From: Microcaldota archaeon
Lineage (GTDB): Archaea > Micrarchaeota > Micrarchaeia > Micrarchaeales > CABMGC01
Direction: 5' to 3'
Length of the DNA: 59,621 bases
NCBI GenBank assembly: GCA_021817325.1
Contig: JAKAVK010000021.1
Location: forward strand, 1 to 59,621
Below the pieces are notes generated by a model that had not been told where the DNA came from, ran no database searches, and was given only the letters and a program-made list of their open reading frames with translations. Each line of letters starts with the position of its first letter. Position 1 is the first letter of the stretch. A program made the position numbers and the translations under genes. Shown here piece by piece: positions 58,115-59,621 of this stretch.

Positions 58115-58147
58115 AAGTATATAGTATATGTAGAGGAAAGTGATTGT

Positions 58148-59359
58148 ATGGAACTACAAAAACAAATCCAAATAAGGAGACAGAAGGGTCAAGAAATCGC
58201 AAAGACAGGAAGGGTAAAGATGGACGGCAAGAAATGGGTAGTGCCATCACAGAGTAGTAACAGATACTACGAAGTAATATTAGGTCTTGGAACGTCAAAA
58301 TGCACCTGCCCCGATAATACTGAAAGACAGATGAAGTGCAAGCATATCTTCGCTGTTGAGATAACAGTTTCAAAGACCATAGACAGCAAAGGTAATGTAA
58401 CGATTACAGAGACAAAGAAGGTTTATGTGCAGGACTGGCATAACTATACACTTGCGCAGAACCAAGAAGGCAGGCTATTCAGGGAGCTTCTAAAGGACTT
58501 GGTAGAGAACGTAGAAGAGCCAATACGAACTGGAGCAGGGCGACCAAGCGTTCCGTTAAAGGAAGCCTTATTCTGTGCAATAGAGAAGGTATACAGTATG
58601 CAGTCAAGTAGAAGGGCTTATTCCTTGTATCTTGAAGATGCAAAGAAGCAACAGATAAGCAAAGCCCCTAATTACAATGTAATAAACATACTCTTGAATG
58701 ATGCTGAGGTAAGACCAATATTGTATAGGCTCTTGCAGATTACAGCTATGCCTCTAAAGTCGGTAGAAACACAGTTTGCCATAGACAGCACAGGTTTTAG
58801 GACTACACAGTTTAGCCAATACTGCAAGGAGAAGCACAATACCAAGAGAGAGCATAGCTGGGTAAAGGCTCACTTATGCGTAGGTGTCAAGACCAACATA
58901 GTAACAGATGTAGAGATAACAGAGGAAAATGGAGCAGACAGCCCTATGTTCATACCACTCACAGAAGGAACTCGCAGTCTTGGTTTCAATATGCAAGAGG
59001 TAAGTGCGGATAAAGCCTATTCTGCAAGGGCTAATCTTGATGCAGTTGCAGAGAACGGAGGCGTAGCATACATACCATTCAAGGTTAATGCAAGCCAACA
59101 TTCACACGGAGGGAGAGTATGGAACAAGATGTTCTACTACTATCAGATGTGCAGAGACGAATTCATGGAGCATTACCACAAAAGGAGCAACGTAGAGACT
59201 ACTAACATGGCTATTAAGATGAAGTTTGGAGACTGCCTAAAGAACAAGAACTTTGTATCTCAAACAAATGAACTGCTATGCAAACTGATAGCCTACAACA
59301 TTACAGTTCTGATAAACTCAATGTATGAATTAGGGATTAAGCTTGAACTGATAGCTTAA
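58148..59359 (+). CDS. IS5-like DDE transposase with N-terminal SWIM zinc finger
   Basis: SWIM CTCPDNTERQMKCKHIFAVE; DDE-like AIDSTGFRTTQ, VSADKAYSARANLDAVAENGGVAYIPF, YHKRSNVETTNMAIKMKFGD. Confidence 0.75.
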   Translation: MELQKQIQIRRQKGQEIAKTGRVKMDGKKWVVPSQSSNRYYEVILGLGTSKCTCPDNTERQMKCKHIFAVEITVSKTIDSKGNVTITETKKVYVQDWHNYTLAQNQEGRLFRELLKDLVENVEEPIRTGAGRPSVPLKEALFCAIEKVYSMQSSRRAYSLYLEDAKKQQISKAPNYNVINILLNDAEVRPILYRLLQITAMPLKSVETQFAIDSTGFRTTQFSQYCKEKHNTKREHSWVKAHLCVGVKTNIVTDVEITEENGADSPMFIPLTEGTRSLGFNMQEVSADKAYSARANLDAVAENGGVAYIPFKVNASQHSHGGRVWNKMFYYYQMCRDEFMEHYHKRSNVETTNMAIKMKFGDCLKNKNFVSQTNELLCKLIAYNITVLINSMYELGIKLELIA

Positions 59360-59418
59360 TACTACAATACTACAAAAATAATACATAACTTCTTAAATAT
59401 AATACTACAATACTACAA
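59358..59418. repeat. Direct repeat AATACTACAATACTACAA, two copies (59358-59375, 59401-59418)
   Basis: Exact 18-bp copies flanking CTTAAATATA, immediately upstream of the RHH ATG. Confidence 0.8.
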
Positions 59419-59419
59419 C

Positions 59420-59566
59420 ATGGAAGAAACAATAGTTACAAGCCTGCGTATAAGCAAAGAAATATGGAGGGAGGCTAAAAAACAGGCATTTGAACTCGAT
59501 TTGACAACTGCGCAATTTGTAGAAAGTGCAATAGTGCATGAAATACAAAGAACTAAACAGAAGTAA
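59420..59566 (+). CDS. Small ribbon-helix-helix (CopG-like) regulator, 48 aa (not in supplied ORF track)
   Basis: MEETIVTSLRISKEIWREAKKQAFELDLTTAQFVESAIVHEIQRTKQK. Confidence 0.65.
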   Translation: MEETIVTSLRISKEIWREAKKQAFELDLTTAQFVESAIVHEIQRTKQK

Positions 59567-59621
59567 TATAAACCTCGTTGCCTAAATAGTTGCGTGGTAA
59601 TATGAACCTCGAATGGATAGC

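Noticed and set aside
1-59621. tRNA, rRNA, CRISPR arrays or a diversity-generating retroelement
   Set aside because: No T-arm consensus, rRNA-like segment, short regular repeat/spacer array or reverse transcriptase ORF seen on either strand; a computational scan (tRNAscan-SE, Infernal, CRISPR finder) would be decisive

Overview
Archaeal genomic window, most likely from an acidophilic DPANN/Micrarchaeota-type genome (inferred from archaeal L10e, Nop5, DnaG, Pth2, Hjc and Dph2, a thermopsin-like protease, a tetraether-synthase-like radical SAM enzyme, and many class III-signal pilins). Positions 1-29.5 kb are mostly housekeeping genes. Embedded among them are pilin-like gene pairs, an IS200/IS605 (TnpB-tail) relic, a Ni-superoxide dismutase plus S26 maturation-protease operon, and a minus-strand run combining sulfate activation (CysD/CysN), NDP-sugar genes, an alkaline-phosphatase-superfamily enzyme and a glycosyltransferase. 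Positions 29.6-54.5 kb form a large cell-surface locus: S-layer protein, beta-propeller, PKD/Ig-like, beta-helix and DUF2341-like adhesins, and pilin-like proteins. Paralogues there share short blocks identical at the nucleotide level, suggesting active recombination. From about 54.7 kb to the end the sequence becomes AT-rich and carries a convergent restriction-modification pair, a zinc-ribbon protein, a SWIM-domain DDE transposase and a small RHH regulator, consistent with a mobile/defence island. I found no CRISPR array, rRNA or convincing tRNA. All family calls come from reading the translations; no database search was run.
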